Source of the DNA: Galeopsis tetrahit
Taxonomy: Eukaryota > Streptophyta > Magnoliopsida > Lamiales > Lamiaceae
Direction: 5' to 3'
DNA: 64,000 nucleotides
NCBI GenBank assembly: GCA_963675135.1
Contig: OY776122.1
Location: 15,794,881-15,858,880 of the forward strand
The translations under genes and the position numbers were made by a program. Positions 45,885 to 58,935 of this stretch are shown piece by piece (positions within the stretch are counted from its first letter, which is position 1; the number at the start of each line of letters is the position of its first letter). The notes under the pieces are model-generated. The model had not been told where the DNA came from. It made no database searches and worked only from the letters and a program-made list of their open reading frames with translations.

Positions 45885-46303
45885 GGCTATGTTTACTTTT
45901 GGTTTTAAAAATTAAACCAGATTTTGGATTTCAAGATTCAAAACCCGTTTTATTTCGTGATTTAAAAACCGGTTTTCAAAATCCACTCAAAACCACCTAT
46001 ATCAAATATATTGATTTGACATAAAGTTATATCTATATAATATTACTCCAATCATTATATTTTTTCTCAACAATAATATAATAATATAATATATTTAATC
46101 ATTACACACTTAACTAATCATTATAATCTCATCAAACAATAATATAATAATACAAATTCATTCAATCTTACAACTTGATTTGACATAAAGTTAAATCCTT
46201 TCACTATTCTAAAACCCAAAAGAAACACTCATATTACTATTTATCGGAATTTCAAAAACCCAATTTTTAAAACCACGTACCCAAAGCCCAAAGTAAACAC
46301 CCC
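45885..46303. mobile_element. Tourist/PIF-type MITE, 419 bp
   Basis: Left end GGCTATGTTTACTTTTGG; right end in complement GGGGTGTTTACTTTGGG, a form typical of PIF/Harbinger-derived Tourist MITEs. Flanking TAA (left) and TGA (right) may be a decayed 3-bp TWA duplication. Arms share GGTTTTAAAAATT. The interior is AT-rich with no ORF. Confidence 0.6.
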
Positions 46304-48499
46304 TGACTCTCTATCATATTTCAAAATATCCTTGCAAACTTTAAGCTCATAGATTTTTACATAAAAAAATATACTCCGTATTCCACTAGACAAATATAGT
46401 AAGATAAGTAATAAAATATAGATATTAATTGTAGCAATAAACTACACAAATTTACCAACTTATTTCTTAAAAAAAATATTTTTTCCTCATCAAACGTTAA
46501 AAAAAAAAAAAAAAATGTTGCGATTAAAGAAAAAGATAATATTAGATTAGGTAACTATATGACGTATTAAATATAAATTAATGTTTTAGAGGGGTTGGGT
46601 TGGCATTCCTTGACTTTTCCCGGCCACTAAAACGAGCGTCCAAATTACTCAAAGATACCACCAAATTGCCTTTAAGTACCTTTCATTCTATTGACCACCC
46701 TTTTCTTTTATTATTATTAATTTCATTTAATATTAGTTATAATTTGAGAAAGGTATTCAAGCCAAACAATAATAATTAAAAGTCGACTTACACACTTGTG
46801 TACACCAGCTGCACCGTAAAAATAATAATTAGAATTAAATTGAGTAATACTTGTGTCCATCAGTTGCACGGTACAAAGACAATTTAATGAACTTTGTTGT
46901 CAAGTATATGGGACGATGCTTTTGATCTCCCATAAGTCTTTTTTACTTAGCTAGTTTTTTTTCCGAATTTTATTGCATAGGTTGGTTGGTTACTTGGTTG
47001 GTTTGGAGAGGTGTAACTTCTCCCCTTATCCCGGGGTTTTGTCTTTTTTGGTGGATTTTTTCGAGCAGGATTTTGATGACGCTCCGACCTCTGGTTCGAC
47101 TTTGTGAACTTATAGCTTTAGATCTTTTCTTTTTCGTTTAATATACAACTTTTATTCGGCGGTTGCACGTACGGTACAATTTTTAATATTGCAAAATTAT
47201 ACATCAAAAAAAATTCTCTTGATAAAATTAGGATCATTTATACATCAAGTTGGACTACGAGTATTTAAGTTTTTATATCGATGGGAAAATAGGTTGATAA
47301 TCTGTGTGTGAATAATAAATTAATGTTCATTTACTTTTTAATAGTTGAAGATAATATATCAACATCACTTGCATTTTTTATTTTATTTTGTGAGGGAGGA
47401 AAAATTGAAAAGACTGGATCAAGTAAAGTTTCATTTTAAAAAAATATGGATCAAATTATTTTGGGAGGAAAAAAAATCCCGATTTGTACATAATGGGATA
47501 ACTATGTTCAGTGTGTGAATAATAAATTACTGTCTATTTAGACTTTTTAATAGTTGCAGTTGTAGATAATATATTTAGACTTTTTAAGATAATAATTGTG
47601 ATGTGTATTTGAGGGTGTACAATAAAACAATGAAATTTTGAACTTGTACGTTATTATCGCAATCATTTACCAAATCAAATTCAACGATATGAGATTACAT
47701 ACGTCAGTTTTAGTGTTTTACGTACTATTAAGTAATTTATTGATACATGTTATGTTAAAAAATAATTTCGACAAAGACTGATAGTAGGGGATCCTTAATC
47801 TCTTTTATCGTAGTTAAGCATGCAGACAAAGACACCTCCTTATTTAATCGAATTGAGTGTCCCAATCCTATAGGCAAATGTTGAGAAGGAGCCATAAAAG
47901 TGAGACATTGAGACCAATTTGTTTTTTAAATAAAGAACACTTCATAATAATGAGGGAGACACTCAAATATGTGAAAAGTTTATGATTTGTATAAATACAT
48001 AATTACATAAATGTACGTAGGTGTATAAAATACAAAAATATATATTTCGTTAATAGTATAATATTTGGATGATGCATATATGTGGGATTACATCAAAGAT
48101 GAAAATAATAGAAAGAGACTTGAATAGCTCATGACAATTTAATTAAGCCTAAAAGGAAAAAGAAAAAATGGAATTGGTCATGTACGTTGACAATTTGATA
48201 AACTCAAGTAGGAGTAGTACATAGGGTAGATTTATGTCATTCTCATTGTATATTTATACGTGTATATATAGTTTTATTATTAAAAAAAAAGTGGATTTGC
48301 TTTGATTTAATTTATTAGGGAAAGAAACTCGATAACTATAAGGAGAAAATTATTTTATTTTAGAATTGAGATATGTCTAGATTTATTAGTAAACATGGTA
48401 TGGGCATCACATATTTTTGCAATCAAAGTCTTAATGCAATTTTCAAATTGAATGAATGATGTCTGAAATTTAAATTTCCCCTCACACCCTTATCAATTG

Positions 48500-48531
<32 letters not shown>

Positions 48532-49737
48532 ATATTTCATCCCGTCCACATAATAATGCACCTTTCTTTGTGCGTAAGTTTTAAAAAAATATTAATTAAT
48601 GTAATAAGTAAATGCGTAAAATAAAAGGTGAAAAATATATTAATATATTGAAGAAATAAATATTTCAATTTATAAAAGTATCCATAATTTTTATAAACGA
48701 ACAAAAATTGAATAAATACATTTTTGGTGGATGGGATAAGCATATTTCCCCGGTCTTTTAAATGGGGTGGGGGTACAATCATGCATGTTATTTTGGCTTG
48801 AGCATCCTTCGGTAGATATGTTGTGTTATCTATGGTTAATTTAAATATTTCAACTGTTTTCCCATTAAATTGTTGATAATGTATTTTTTGATCATTTGAT
48901 ATACACACAATTGAATGTATTTTTTTAGTATTATGAAAGATAAAAGTGAGGGTTATAAAAACTTTTTAACTTTTTGAATAGTAAAAATGTTTTTTCTTCA
49001 AAAAAAAAAAAAAATGTAAAAATGTTTTTTTTAGTGTAAATAAGGTGCTATGTTCAGAAAGATAGTCTATTGCTACCCGACATGAAAATTTGCAGTTCAT
49101 GACTCTGAAGCTTGAAAAGACTTTTGCCTTGATTTTTTTTTTTTTTATAATTAAAAAATAAACAAATGCTAATGTTTATAATTTAAAAAAGAGGTGAAAT
49201 GAAAAGGTAAATATTTACAGAATTTAAGTTGAATTAGGTTTATGATACAAGACATAAATGAAATTATTACATTTATAAATATGTGAAATTTAAGTTTTTT
49301 TTAATAAAAATATTACAAGATATATATATATTTTAAATTTTGTACTCCCTCAATGCCAGATCTATCTTTGATCTGAAAATGAAAACTAAAAAAATGTAAT
49401 AAAGTAAGAGTATTGCTGTATTTTTTATTTTATTAAAGTGATAAAGTAAAGATATTGTATAAGAAAAATAACGGTGTATAGGATAAATAAGTGAGAATTT
49501 TGAGGGTATATCACACAATAATGAAAGTGAATGACGTATCAATTTTTAATAGATTTTCTAGTGTCAGAAAAGACGAACACACTTTCTCGCCAATTCAAAG
49601 ACACAACAAATACGAAAACAACATAAAATGAAAGCATAACGGAAACTCAAAGACATTAGCTTGCATCGGAATCACATGGCTGACTCAATTAGACTTGAAC
49701 GGAAATAGCGTGGGACTGAAGTACCAACTTGATCATT
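46304..49737. other. Gene-free AT-rich DNA with microsatellite and MITE-like ends
   Basis: No gene is supported. It holds an (AAT)n microsatellite at about 48499-48530 and a weak inverted pair, CATCCCGTCCAC (48538) with GGTGGATGGG (about 48726), that may be an old Stowaway-like MITE. There are many poly-A/poly-T runs. Two GTTGCAC(G)GTAC-type blocks occur near 46863 and 47163 without further structure. Confidence 0.5.
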
Positions 49738-50622
49738 TTAAGTCATCTTCTTTTTCCTCTTCTTCGGAGACCTTGAAGAAGCACAAGACGAAAAACAAGC
49801 CCCTCTATTGTTTGTACTCCATAAAGTGGTTGGAGTGCCCGGAAGGTCTGAAGGCTGGAGAAATTGCTGACGAGGAGGAGACCATGACGGGGTCGACTCT
49901 TGAAGTGGTGCAACGTCCTCATATTCAGTTGATCTTGTCGGCGCCCATGGGCCATAGTTAAATTTGGGGTCTATTATCGGAGGATGGCCATGTTGACATT
50001 CATCGTCGTCGGACACCACGAATGGTTCGGAGTTGCTGTTCTTCACACCGTGATTATTGTTGTGGCTATCGTCACTTACTTGAATAATTTCAACATCCGA
50101 TGGTGGCTCGTTGAGAGCATCGGGAATTCCAAATAACATGTTAAGCTTCTCATGGTGTGGATCTCCACGATGGAAGAAGGCTTTGACGGTCTCGTCTGAC
50201 TGTGACAGTATGTAAATGTTAATGTAAGTAATCAAGTACTATAAAATGTAAGGACGAGAATTCAATGAAACCTGAATCAAGCGAATCCAATTCTGTTTCG
50301 AAGTATGAACGACGTTCCATTCCGTATCCCACCAAACTTTAGGGTGTTCTTTAAACTTCTTGAAAGTGTGGTACCGACGTTCAAGATCTGAATGACGTTC
50401 GATATCATCGATCCATGTCAACGCATGGTTGTATCTCTCATTCACGGCTTGTACGCTAGTGCATTTTGCACCAAAGTTTATTACCTCGTCCGGATGCCAC
50501 CGTCCTAGACTCTTCTGGATGAGTAGGCTATCAATGAACACATCATCACATTCAAAGTTCTAAATGCCCGAGTACAACAAGGTTTCTTGCGGAGGGATGC
50601 TTTGGAGATTAGAGTTTGTCAT
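49738..50622 (-). pseudogene. Harbinger ORF1: Myb/SANT-like DNA-binding protein
   Basis: Two exons, 50272-50622 and 49738-50199, joined by a 72-bp GT-AG intron in phase 0 (270 residues if the stop were sense). ATG at 50620-50622. An in-frame TAG at 50560-50562 breaks it near residue 21. The SANT/Myb-like region shows FIDSLLIQKSLGRWHPDEV, then FKKFKEHPKVWWDTEWNVV and FGIPDALNEPPSDVE; the C-terminus is Ser/Pro-rich and ends with a basic cluster, SPKKRKKKMT. In Harbinger elements this protein partners with the transposase for DNA binding and nuclear entry. Initiation downstream of the stop could leave the domain intact. Confidence 0.82.
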
Positions 50623-51351
50623 TTTTGATAGGGCATAAAAGAGCATAGTTGGAGTGTTAGGTGAATGCAGCTTATGTAGTTGAGTAGTAATAGATGAAGA
50701 CAAATTATTGCATTGTTCTAAAAGATTGTAAAGTTGTGGATTGTCTTTTCATGAAGATTTATGTTAGAGAATATATTCCATTGTAGAATCTAACATTTGA
50801 CAAGTTGATAAGCCATTTGTGCCATGCATATCTATCTGCATTTGAGCAGAATCTTGAATATATGACATTCACAAGTTGAATAGTAAAAACCATACGCTTC
50901 AACATCAATCCATTAAACTCTTTTAATACACACATCTCAAAAGTTCAATGAACAATTAGAAAACCCAATAAGACAATGATAGTGACAAACATAAGTACGA
51001 TCACAACCAACAAACAAATGATTAGATGATTTGGGACTCCATTTAGGTTAACAACAATAGAAGATGAATTTAGTGGTTCGTTGCCACTTGTCGATATACT
51101 ATCAGTTTCATCTTCATTGGAACGCCGATGCAATTGAGAACCTGAATCTCGGACCAAAGGATTTGTACACGAACTTGATCATATATTGCTTGAATTATAA
51201 GTTTGAGTAGTAAGGAATGTCGGAACATTACCGGATTTATCATTCCGATGATATTCATCACACCAATAAAAGTGCTTACTATGCTGAAGGTATCTCGGGC
51301 ACTTGTAGTAGTATCTACCCGGATGCCTCGAACTTTCACCTGCGCACTTTG
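50623..51351 (-). other. Harbinger interior between ORF1 and element B
   Basis: Non-coding or untranslated DNA of the transposon. A short minus-strand frame at 50945-51157 would code a hydrophobic tail (LLVVIVLMFVTIIVLLGFL), but nothing supports expression and no family is recognised. Confidence 0.4.
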
Positions 51352-52921
51352 TGTTGGGATATGAATCCTATTAACAATGTTCTAATTGATGATTGTATGT
51401 TTTGATGGCCAAAAGCAACTTAAAGTTAGTAATATATGTGGTTCTAAGTCATCTTAACTAAGTCATCTGAAAACAAGATTACTGATCTTAACTAAGTCAT
51501 CTGAAATAAGTTTACTGATCTTATTAAGAAGTATTGAAAATAAGATTATTGATCTGAGTATGGAAACTGAGAATAATTTTAGTGATCTTATGTATTCTGA
51601 GTTACTGATCTTGTATACTTACTGATCTTATATGCTTACTGATTTTATATGTAAGTTACTGATCTTAGGTGTTTACTGATCTTATTGGTTACTGATCTGA
51701 TATATGAACTGTTAGGAACTAAGCTGATGTTTTGTATTGTATAGACAGCTTATAGTATAGGACTTAGATATACTCATCTGTATATAGTTCAGTTGATGTA
51801 TGGATAGGTTTTATATTTGTAAAGTTGTATTCGATTGTAATCAGCATTGTAAAATTCAGAACAGTAGACTAGGAAGAGATTAGAAGAAGATCAGAAGACT
51901 ATGAAGACTCAGAGGACTACTTCAGAGTAAGAAGACTTCAAAAAGAAGAGTTGAAGATAAGCTTAGAAGAAATCTGGAGAAGTTTTGAACAGTTTTAAGT
52001 TACTGTGCTGACTGACTCAGCAGAGTAAAAATCCGAAGAGTAAAAATCAGAACAGTAAGTTACTGTGCTGATTTGGTAAAATTGAAGAATAAGTTTGGAA
52101 AACTTATGTAAAGAGTAACTGAAGATATATTGAAGAGATGCTGACTTGGAAGTTGAAGGAAGTTACAAAGTCGGTTACAAGAAGAAGTTACAAAAACAGT
52201 TTAGAGTTAGTTGAGAGTTAGTTCACAAACTGCTAACTGTCATACTAAGTTCTATAAATACTGTGTGATCTCCTACTGCTAAGACTACTGATCTTAAAAC
52301 ATTCACAAGCAAGCTAAAGTCTACAGAGCACAAGAAGAACTCACAGAGTTGAAGGAGATTAAAGAAGAGAAGAGCCACTGAATTGAAGAGAAGAATCAAA
52401 GGCTACTCAAAGAGAAGTTTTACTTTTCAAGTTCAAGTTTGTATTTTGTAAACAAGTGTGCTAGTTACTTGTGAAATTACTAGTAGATCGAAGATACACT
52501 TGGAAGTGTAATCGATAAGATCACAGTCTTAATCTTGGGACTTTAAGCCACAAGAAACTCAAGAAGGAAGAGTTAATAAAACTTCACAACTGGAGTTGTG
52601 AGAGTGGATGTAGACATTTGTCGAACCACTATAAAATTCTGTGTTCTTTACTTTACTGTTTGATATTTGTTTGAATTGTTTAACTAAGAACATTAAGAAT
52701 TAACAAAGATAAAGATCTAAAGAAAAGTTGAGTATAAACTAGTAAGGCCCATATTGTTCTGAAAGTACTGATCTGAGCTGAGTAAGCACAGTACAGTACA
52801 TAAGAAGACTAAATTCCGCATTGCATATTCTGATATTTTGAAAGATTTTTGAAAGTCTATTCACCCCTCCCCTCTAGACTTTCTTAGCTTACTCAATCTT
52901 AACTCAACTTTGGGACCAACA
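51352..52921 (+). repeat. 5' LTR of element B
   Basis: TGTTGGG...CCAACA, 1,570 bp. U3 (51460-51710) has about ten ACTGATCT(T/G) units, more than A's LTR. TATA-like CTATAAATACTGTGTGATC at about 52252 marks the promoter. Confidence 0.95.
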
Positions 52922-52923
52922 AG

Positions 52924-52935
52924 TGGTATCAGAGC
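52924..52935 (+). other. Primer binding site of element B
   Basis: TGGTATCAGAGC, two bases after the LTR, identical to that of element A; complementary to initiator tRNA-Met. Confidence 0.9.
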
Positions 52936-53082
52936 AGTAGTTCTTTGGACTGCTGTTTCTTGATAACCTTGCAGATCTTGAGGGAAAACTTACTGATCTT
53001 GCTACTCTTTCTTGATATCTGTCACTATCTGAATACTTGAAATCTATCTGCTATACTACTGATCCTATTTGTCTAATCAAAC

Positions 53083-55639
53083 ATGGATGACACTAATGTG
53101 AACAAACTGCCTAAGTTCAAGATTGCAGATTATGACTACTGGAAGCTTAGGATGGAGGCCATCTTTAGCTCAACCCATGATCTAATGGTGTCTGTGGTGA
53201 CTGAAGGACCAATTGTCATCATGGTGGAAAACACTGCTGTTCTGGATCCATCTAAACCAGTTGGAGTACTGGTCCCTAAACCAAGGTCAGAACTGACTTC
53301 GGAAGAAATGAAACAAAACAATTTGGACAGTCTTGCCAAGAACTACATTTTACATACCTTACCAAATGAGTATCTTGGTAAAGTACTAAAATGTAAGACT
53401 GCAAAACAAATGTGGGACAAATTGGCTATTCTTTGTGAAGGTACTACACTGATCAAAGAAAGCAAGTTATCCACTGCTGTCCAAAGGTTTGAATCATTTA
53501 AGATGAAGCCAGGAGAATCAATTGATGAGTTGGATACTCGATTTACCAAAAATTATGAATGATCTTGATGTATTAGGAAAGACTTATACTGACAGAGAAG
53601 TTAACCTGAGAATCTTGAAAGCCTTGGATGAAAGGTGGAAAATGGTCAAGATGATCATTAAAACCACACAAGACATTGATTCTTGGCCAGCAGAAACTAT
53701 GTTCCAAACACTTAAGGCACATGAGTTTGAGTTAGATGAAGAAGATCCTATTACTGTGATTCATAAGGATAAGGATGCCTCTAAGGACATAGCTTTTAAA
53801 GCCTCTACCTCTATGGGGTCTAGATCATCTAAGTCTAAGGCCTCAGGCATAAAAGATGAACTAGATAGTTCTGATCTAAGTCTGAAAGATCAGATGAGCC
53901 TTATGATCAAAAGATTTGATAAACTGAATAAGAGGTATGGTAGGTACAAGAGATTCTATAAGGAAACTAAGGGTTCTAATAACAGGGACTCTTCTGTGAA
54001 CAGAAGGGATCAAAACTCTTCTGAAAGAAGGGATGATATCTCTAATGAGAACAGGAGAGATAGGAACTCATCTGAAAAGAGAGATAGAAAGTATTCTGAT
54101 AAGAAAGACAGGAACTCAATTGATAAGCATGACATGAACCGAAAACATTCTCCTCCTAAAAGAACTTCTAACAATCCCGTTTGCTATAATTGTGATAAGC
54201 CAGGCCATTATGCTTATGAATGTCCTGATCTGAGTTCTGAAGATCGAGAAGAAAGGAAAGCCAGAAGAGATCGAAAATATGCCAAGGGTAAGAAGGCAAT
54301 GATGGCTTACAATGACTCTGATTCGGAATCAGAAGAGTTACCATCGTCTTCATCTGACTACCCCTCTAGCAATGAAGATGAAGCCTTCATAGCAGATGAT
54401 GGACTGGTAATGATGGCCAAAATAAATGATGAGGTATCATCTGCTAACTCTTTTCAATCTTGTAACAATTCTGACACTGATGAAAGTGATGCTGTTGTTA
54501 GCAGTGTAGGAAGTAGTCTTCATCATTCCCAAGGACTGACTGAAGAAGACCTTCTACAAGCTAACAAAGCATTCATTGAAATCAGTGATGAGAATATAAC
54601 TTTAAAATAAGAAATCATTAATCTGAAAGAAGCTCAGTCAAAAGTAGATCCTAATATAGCTGTCATAAATGCAAGACTATCAGAAGAGTTGTCCCAACTC
54701 CAAGAAAAGTATGCATCCATTGACAAACTATATCAGGGTATGCTTAAAACTCAAGCCAAAGAGACTAATGAATTCAATGATTTAAAGATTAAGTGTGAAA
54801 AACTTGAAGAGCGCAATAGATTCTTAGAATCTGAAGTAGTGAGCCTAGATCGAAAGCTATCTGGGATGATTAATTCTACTAGAATTAATCAAACTATCTC
54901 AGACAGATATAGAGCTCCAAATGATAAAAGTGGAATAGGTACTGATCTGCCTAGTTCCTCTACTTCAGAATTTAAGAACACTAATGGAGCTAGTTCAAGT
55001 TCTTTGCAATTAGATAAAGGAAAAGAACCTATGACTTATGATGATGATCCAAAACTAAAAGTACAGTCTAAATACATCCCTCCCACTACCAAGAATGGTA
55101 AAATGAAGAATGTATTAAGACCAGTACAGTCAAGACCATACCAGAAGAGTTATACTCCTCTGACCAGATCAGATCAGTCCTGAAATCAGAAGAGACAAAC
55201 TCAGAACAGTAGGTCAAGACAAGCACAGGCAAGTTGGGAACAGCCTAGACCTCCTTTCATAAGGCAGTCTCAGCTGTATTCAACTAAACCTAGGAGATTT
55301 GTGCCTCATTATCATAACAAACCTGTTCTTTATCTTCCTCCTTTATCTTACAATATCATTGGTGAGGAAAGACCAAAACGCATCTATAAGCCGTATGGTC
55401 CACATGCTTTTAGACCTTATTCAAACTATTACAGGCATACTGATCTTACTGAAAAAGGGATAGAACCAAGGAAAGGCTATCTCAGAAAAATAGATCCTAA
55501 GTCTGCTGATAATTCTGAATTGGTTAATAAAGTACTATTCTGTGATAAATTTGGAAGGAAACTGAAGAGGTCCCATTTATTCAAATCCTCAATGTTCATT
55601 TGGGTACCTCTCACTACTAACCCCCAAGGACCCCAATAA
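53083..55639 (+). pseudogene. gag: gag of element B (frameshift and two stops)
   Basis: Same layout as A's gag: UBN2-like N-terminus, CCHC knuckle (CYNCDKPGHYAYEC), coiled coil, basic C-terminus. One extra base near 53549-53552 shifts the frame relative to A. TAA at 54608-54610 and TGA at 55181-55183 stand where A has sense codons. The terminal TAA at 55637-55639 is shared with A. Confidence 0.92.
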
Positions 55640-55653
55640 ACTAGGGTACCTAA

Positions 55654-58600
55654 ATTATTAAGATCACTACCTTGCAGGATCGACTGGACTTATACAAGAA
55701 AGGTGGTTCAGTTGGTGAGACCTGGTACATAGACAGTGGGTGTTCACACCACATGACTGGTACCAAGGCCTTACTTACTAACTATCATGAGAAGGAAGGA
55801 CCAAAAGTCATCTTTGGTGATAGCTCAATAGAAATCACAAAAGGATTTGGATTCATCAAGAATGGAGATGTTGAAATCCAAGATGTCTCCTATGTTGAAG
55901 GTTTGAAATATAATTTGTTATCTGTATCTCAATTCTGCGACAGGGGATACAAAGTTCAGTTCAAAACCAGAAGATGTGAAATAATAGATAAAATGACTCA
56001 CAATGTTCTACTTGTTGGCACAAGACAAGGAAGTGTATACATTGTGAATTGGAATAGTTGTCCTAAGAATGCTTGTCTTATTACTAAGAGTCCTAAAGAA
56101 AACAGTTGGCTCTGGCATAAACGCCTCTGCCACCTGAACTTTAAGATAATCAACAAGATTGCTAGAGAACATCTTGTTGAGGGCATTCCTAATGAAATCT
56201 ATTCCAAATCACAAGTATGTGATTCCTGTAAAAAAGGTAAACAGGTAAAGGTTTCATGTAAGTCCATTCCAACTCTTTCAACAAGCAGAGTTTTAAAACT
56301 CTTGCATATGGATCTTCATGGTCCTATCAACCCTCCTACATTGAATGGAAGAAGGTATACTCTAGTTATAGTAGATGATTACTCTAAGTTTACTTGGGTA
56401 GTCTTTCTACACAAAAATAGTGATACACAAACACTACTTCCAGATCTATTGAAGAGGTTGCAGGTTGAAAAAGGTCATCCCATTGTCAAGATTAGGAGTG
56501 ACAAGGGGACTGAATTTATTAATTGTTACATCTCTGACTACTGTTCTAAGTCTGGCATACAGCATCTGACAAGTGCAGCCAGAACCCCTCAACAAAATGG
56601 TGTTGCAGAAAGGAGAAACAGAACACTAAAAGAAGCTTGCAGAGCTATGATTGCAGAATTCAACACACCTCAGAAATTTTGGGCAGAAGCTATTAACACA
56701 GCTTGTCACTCCCAAAATCGAAGTGCTCTTAATAAGGTGCATGGTAAAACACCTTATGAGGTATGGAAAGGCAGAAAACCAAGAGTTTCTTATTTTCATA
56801 TTTTTGGATGTAAGTGTTTCATACATAACAATGGCAAAAGTAAATTAAATGCTTTTGATGCAAAAGATGATGAAGGAATATTCTTAGGATACTCTTCTGT
56901 AAGCAAAGCATTTAGAGTATTTAATTACTCTACCCTATGTGTGGAAGAAACACCCCATGTAGTCTTTGATGAGAATGTGCAGGACTCTGCTGATCATCAG
57001 CTCAGTAAGAAAATTGACAAACTACAGCTTCAAATCAACAATGAAGATGATGATACAGGAATATATGAATCTGTACAAGCATACAATCCTTTCCTGAAAG
57101 TCCTAGATCAAGATTCTGATAAAGAAAAGGTAAAAGACAAAGGTGAGTCATCTAAAACTTCTGAAATACAAGAATTGAATGACTGCTCTCCTGTGAACAA
57201 ATCTGCTGATATAAATGATACTGATCTGCATGATAATTTGCATGATAAAAATGATGATAGCATTTCTGTTAAGAATAGAAGGACATGGAAGTCTGCTCAT
57301 TCTACTGATCTGATTCTAGGTGATTCTAGTATAGGTGTTAAAACTAGAAAACAATTGTTTGATTCCAAGGAAGAACCTAGCAAGTCTCTATTTTGCTGGT
57401 GTTGTTTTCTATCATCTATTGAGCCTAAAACTGTGATTGAAGCTTTAAGTGATAGTAATTGGAGAGTAGCCATGCAGGAAGAACTTAATCAGTTCACTAG
57501 AAATGAAGTTTGGGAACTTGTTGATAGACCTAGTAATCATAATGTTGTAGGCACTAAGTGGATTTTCAAGAACAAAAGGGATGAAAATGATCTTGTAGTT
57601 AGAAACAAAGCTAGATTAGTTGCTCAGGGCTACTCTCAAGCTGAGGGTATTGATTATGATGAAACTTTTGCCCCTGTAGCTAGACTAGAAGCTATAAGAT
57701 TGTTCCTTGCGTATGCTGCACATATGAAATTTACTGTGTATCAAATGGATGTGAAAAGTGCATTTTTGAATGGTATACTTGCTGAAGAAGTTTATGTAGA
57801 ACAACCACCTGGTTTTGAAGTGAATAGTCACCAAGTATACAGGTTAAAGAAAGCACTTTATGGATTAAAACAAGCCCCAAGAGCCTGGTATGATACTCTT
57901 TCTCTATTCTTACTTGAAAATGGTTTTACAAAAGGCAAGGTTGATAGAACTTTGTTTAGAAGACAAGAAGGTAATGATATATTACTTGTTCAAATTTATG
58001 TGGATGATATTATTTTTGGATCACCCAACAAAACCTTGAGTGAAAGCTTTTCCACACTCATGCAAAGTAAATTTGAAATGTCTATAATGGGAGAAATGAC
58101 ATATTTTCTTGGTCTTCAAGTAAAACAAACTTCAGAAGGTATTTTTATAAATCAAGCAAAATACACTAAGAATTTGCTAGATAAATTTGGTATTAAAACC
58201 TGTAAGACAGTTGGTGTGCCCATGCAACCTACATAAAGAATGGATCCTGATGAAGGAGGTAAGTCTTCTGACCAACCTCACTATCGTGCTTTAATTGGCT
58301 CTCTACTCTATCTAACTGCCAGCAGACCTGATATTGCTTTTTCTGTTGGAGTATGTGCAAGATTTCAAGCAAACCCCAAGGAAAGTCATCTGGAAGCTGC
58401 TAAAAGGATATTGAAATATCTAAAGGGGACCATTAATCGAGGATTATGGTATCCTGCAGAAGATGATATATCTTTAAGTGGTTATTCAGACTCGGACTTT
58501 GGAGGCTGCAAAATAGATAGAAAATCTACTTCAGGTTCATGTCAATTCTTAGGAACTAAGCTCATTTCTTGGTTTTCAACAACTTCTACTACTGAAGCAG

Positions 58601-58935
58601 AATATATGGCTGCAGGTAGTTGTTGTAGTCAGCTTCTTTGGCTAATACAACAACTCAGAGACTACAATGTTGTAGAATCTAATGTACCTATATATTGTGA
58701 CAGTAATAGTGCCATTGCCATCACACAAAATCCTGTTCTACATACTAGATGCAAACATGTTGACATTAGGCATCATTTTATTAGGGATCATGTTGAAAAG
58801 AAGAATATTAGGATGGAAAAGATTCATACTGATATTCAAAGAGCTGACATTTTTACAAAACCATTGGCTGAAGTGAGATTCAGAGAATTGTGCATTAGTT
58901 TAGGATTGATAGATATGGATTCTGTATGTATATAG
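55654..58935 (+). pseudogene. pol: pol of element B (one in-frame stop)
   Basis: Open from just after the gag terminator, again in the -1 frame, to TAG at 58933-58935. The only break seen is TAA at 58234-58236, between RT and RNase H. Protease WYIDSGCSHHMTG, integrase (LWHKRLCHLN; MDLHGPINPPTLNGRRYTL; DKGTEF; QNGVAERRNRTL), RT (VVGTKWIFKN, QMDVKSAFLNG, QIYVDDIIFGS) and RNase H (SGYSDSDFGG, DIFTKPL) are all present. Uninterrupted counterpart of A's split pol. Confidence 0.93.

Noticed and set aside
49344..49568. Possible Stowaway MITE starting TACTCCCTCAATGCCAGATC
   Set aside because: Only a short partial complement (CTAGTGTCAG) was found at the other side; too weak to call.
50945..51157. Short frame with a hydrophobic C-terminal helix, as a tail-anchored protein
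   Set aside because: It lies in transposon interior without start context or family match; noted only in the spacer entry.
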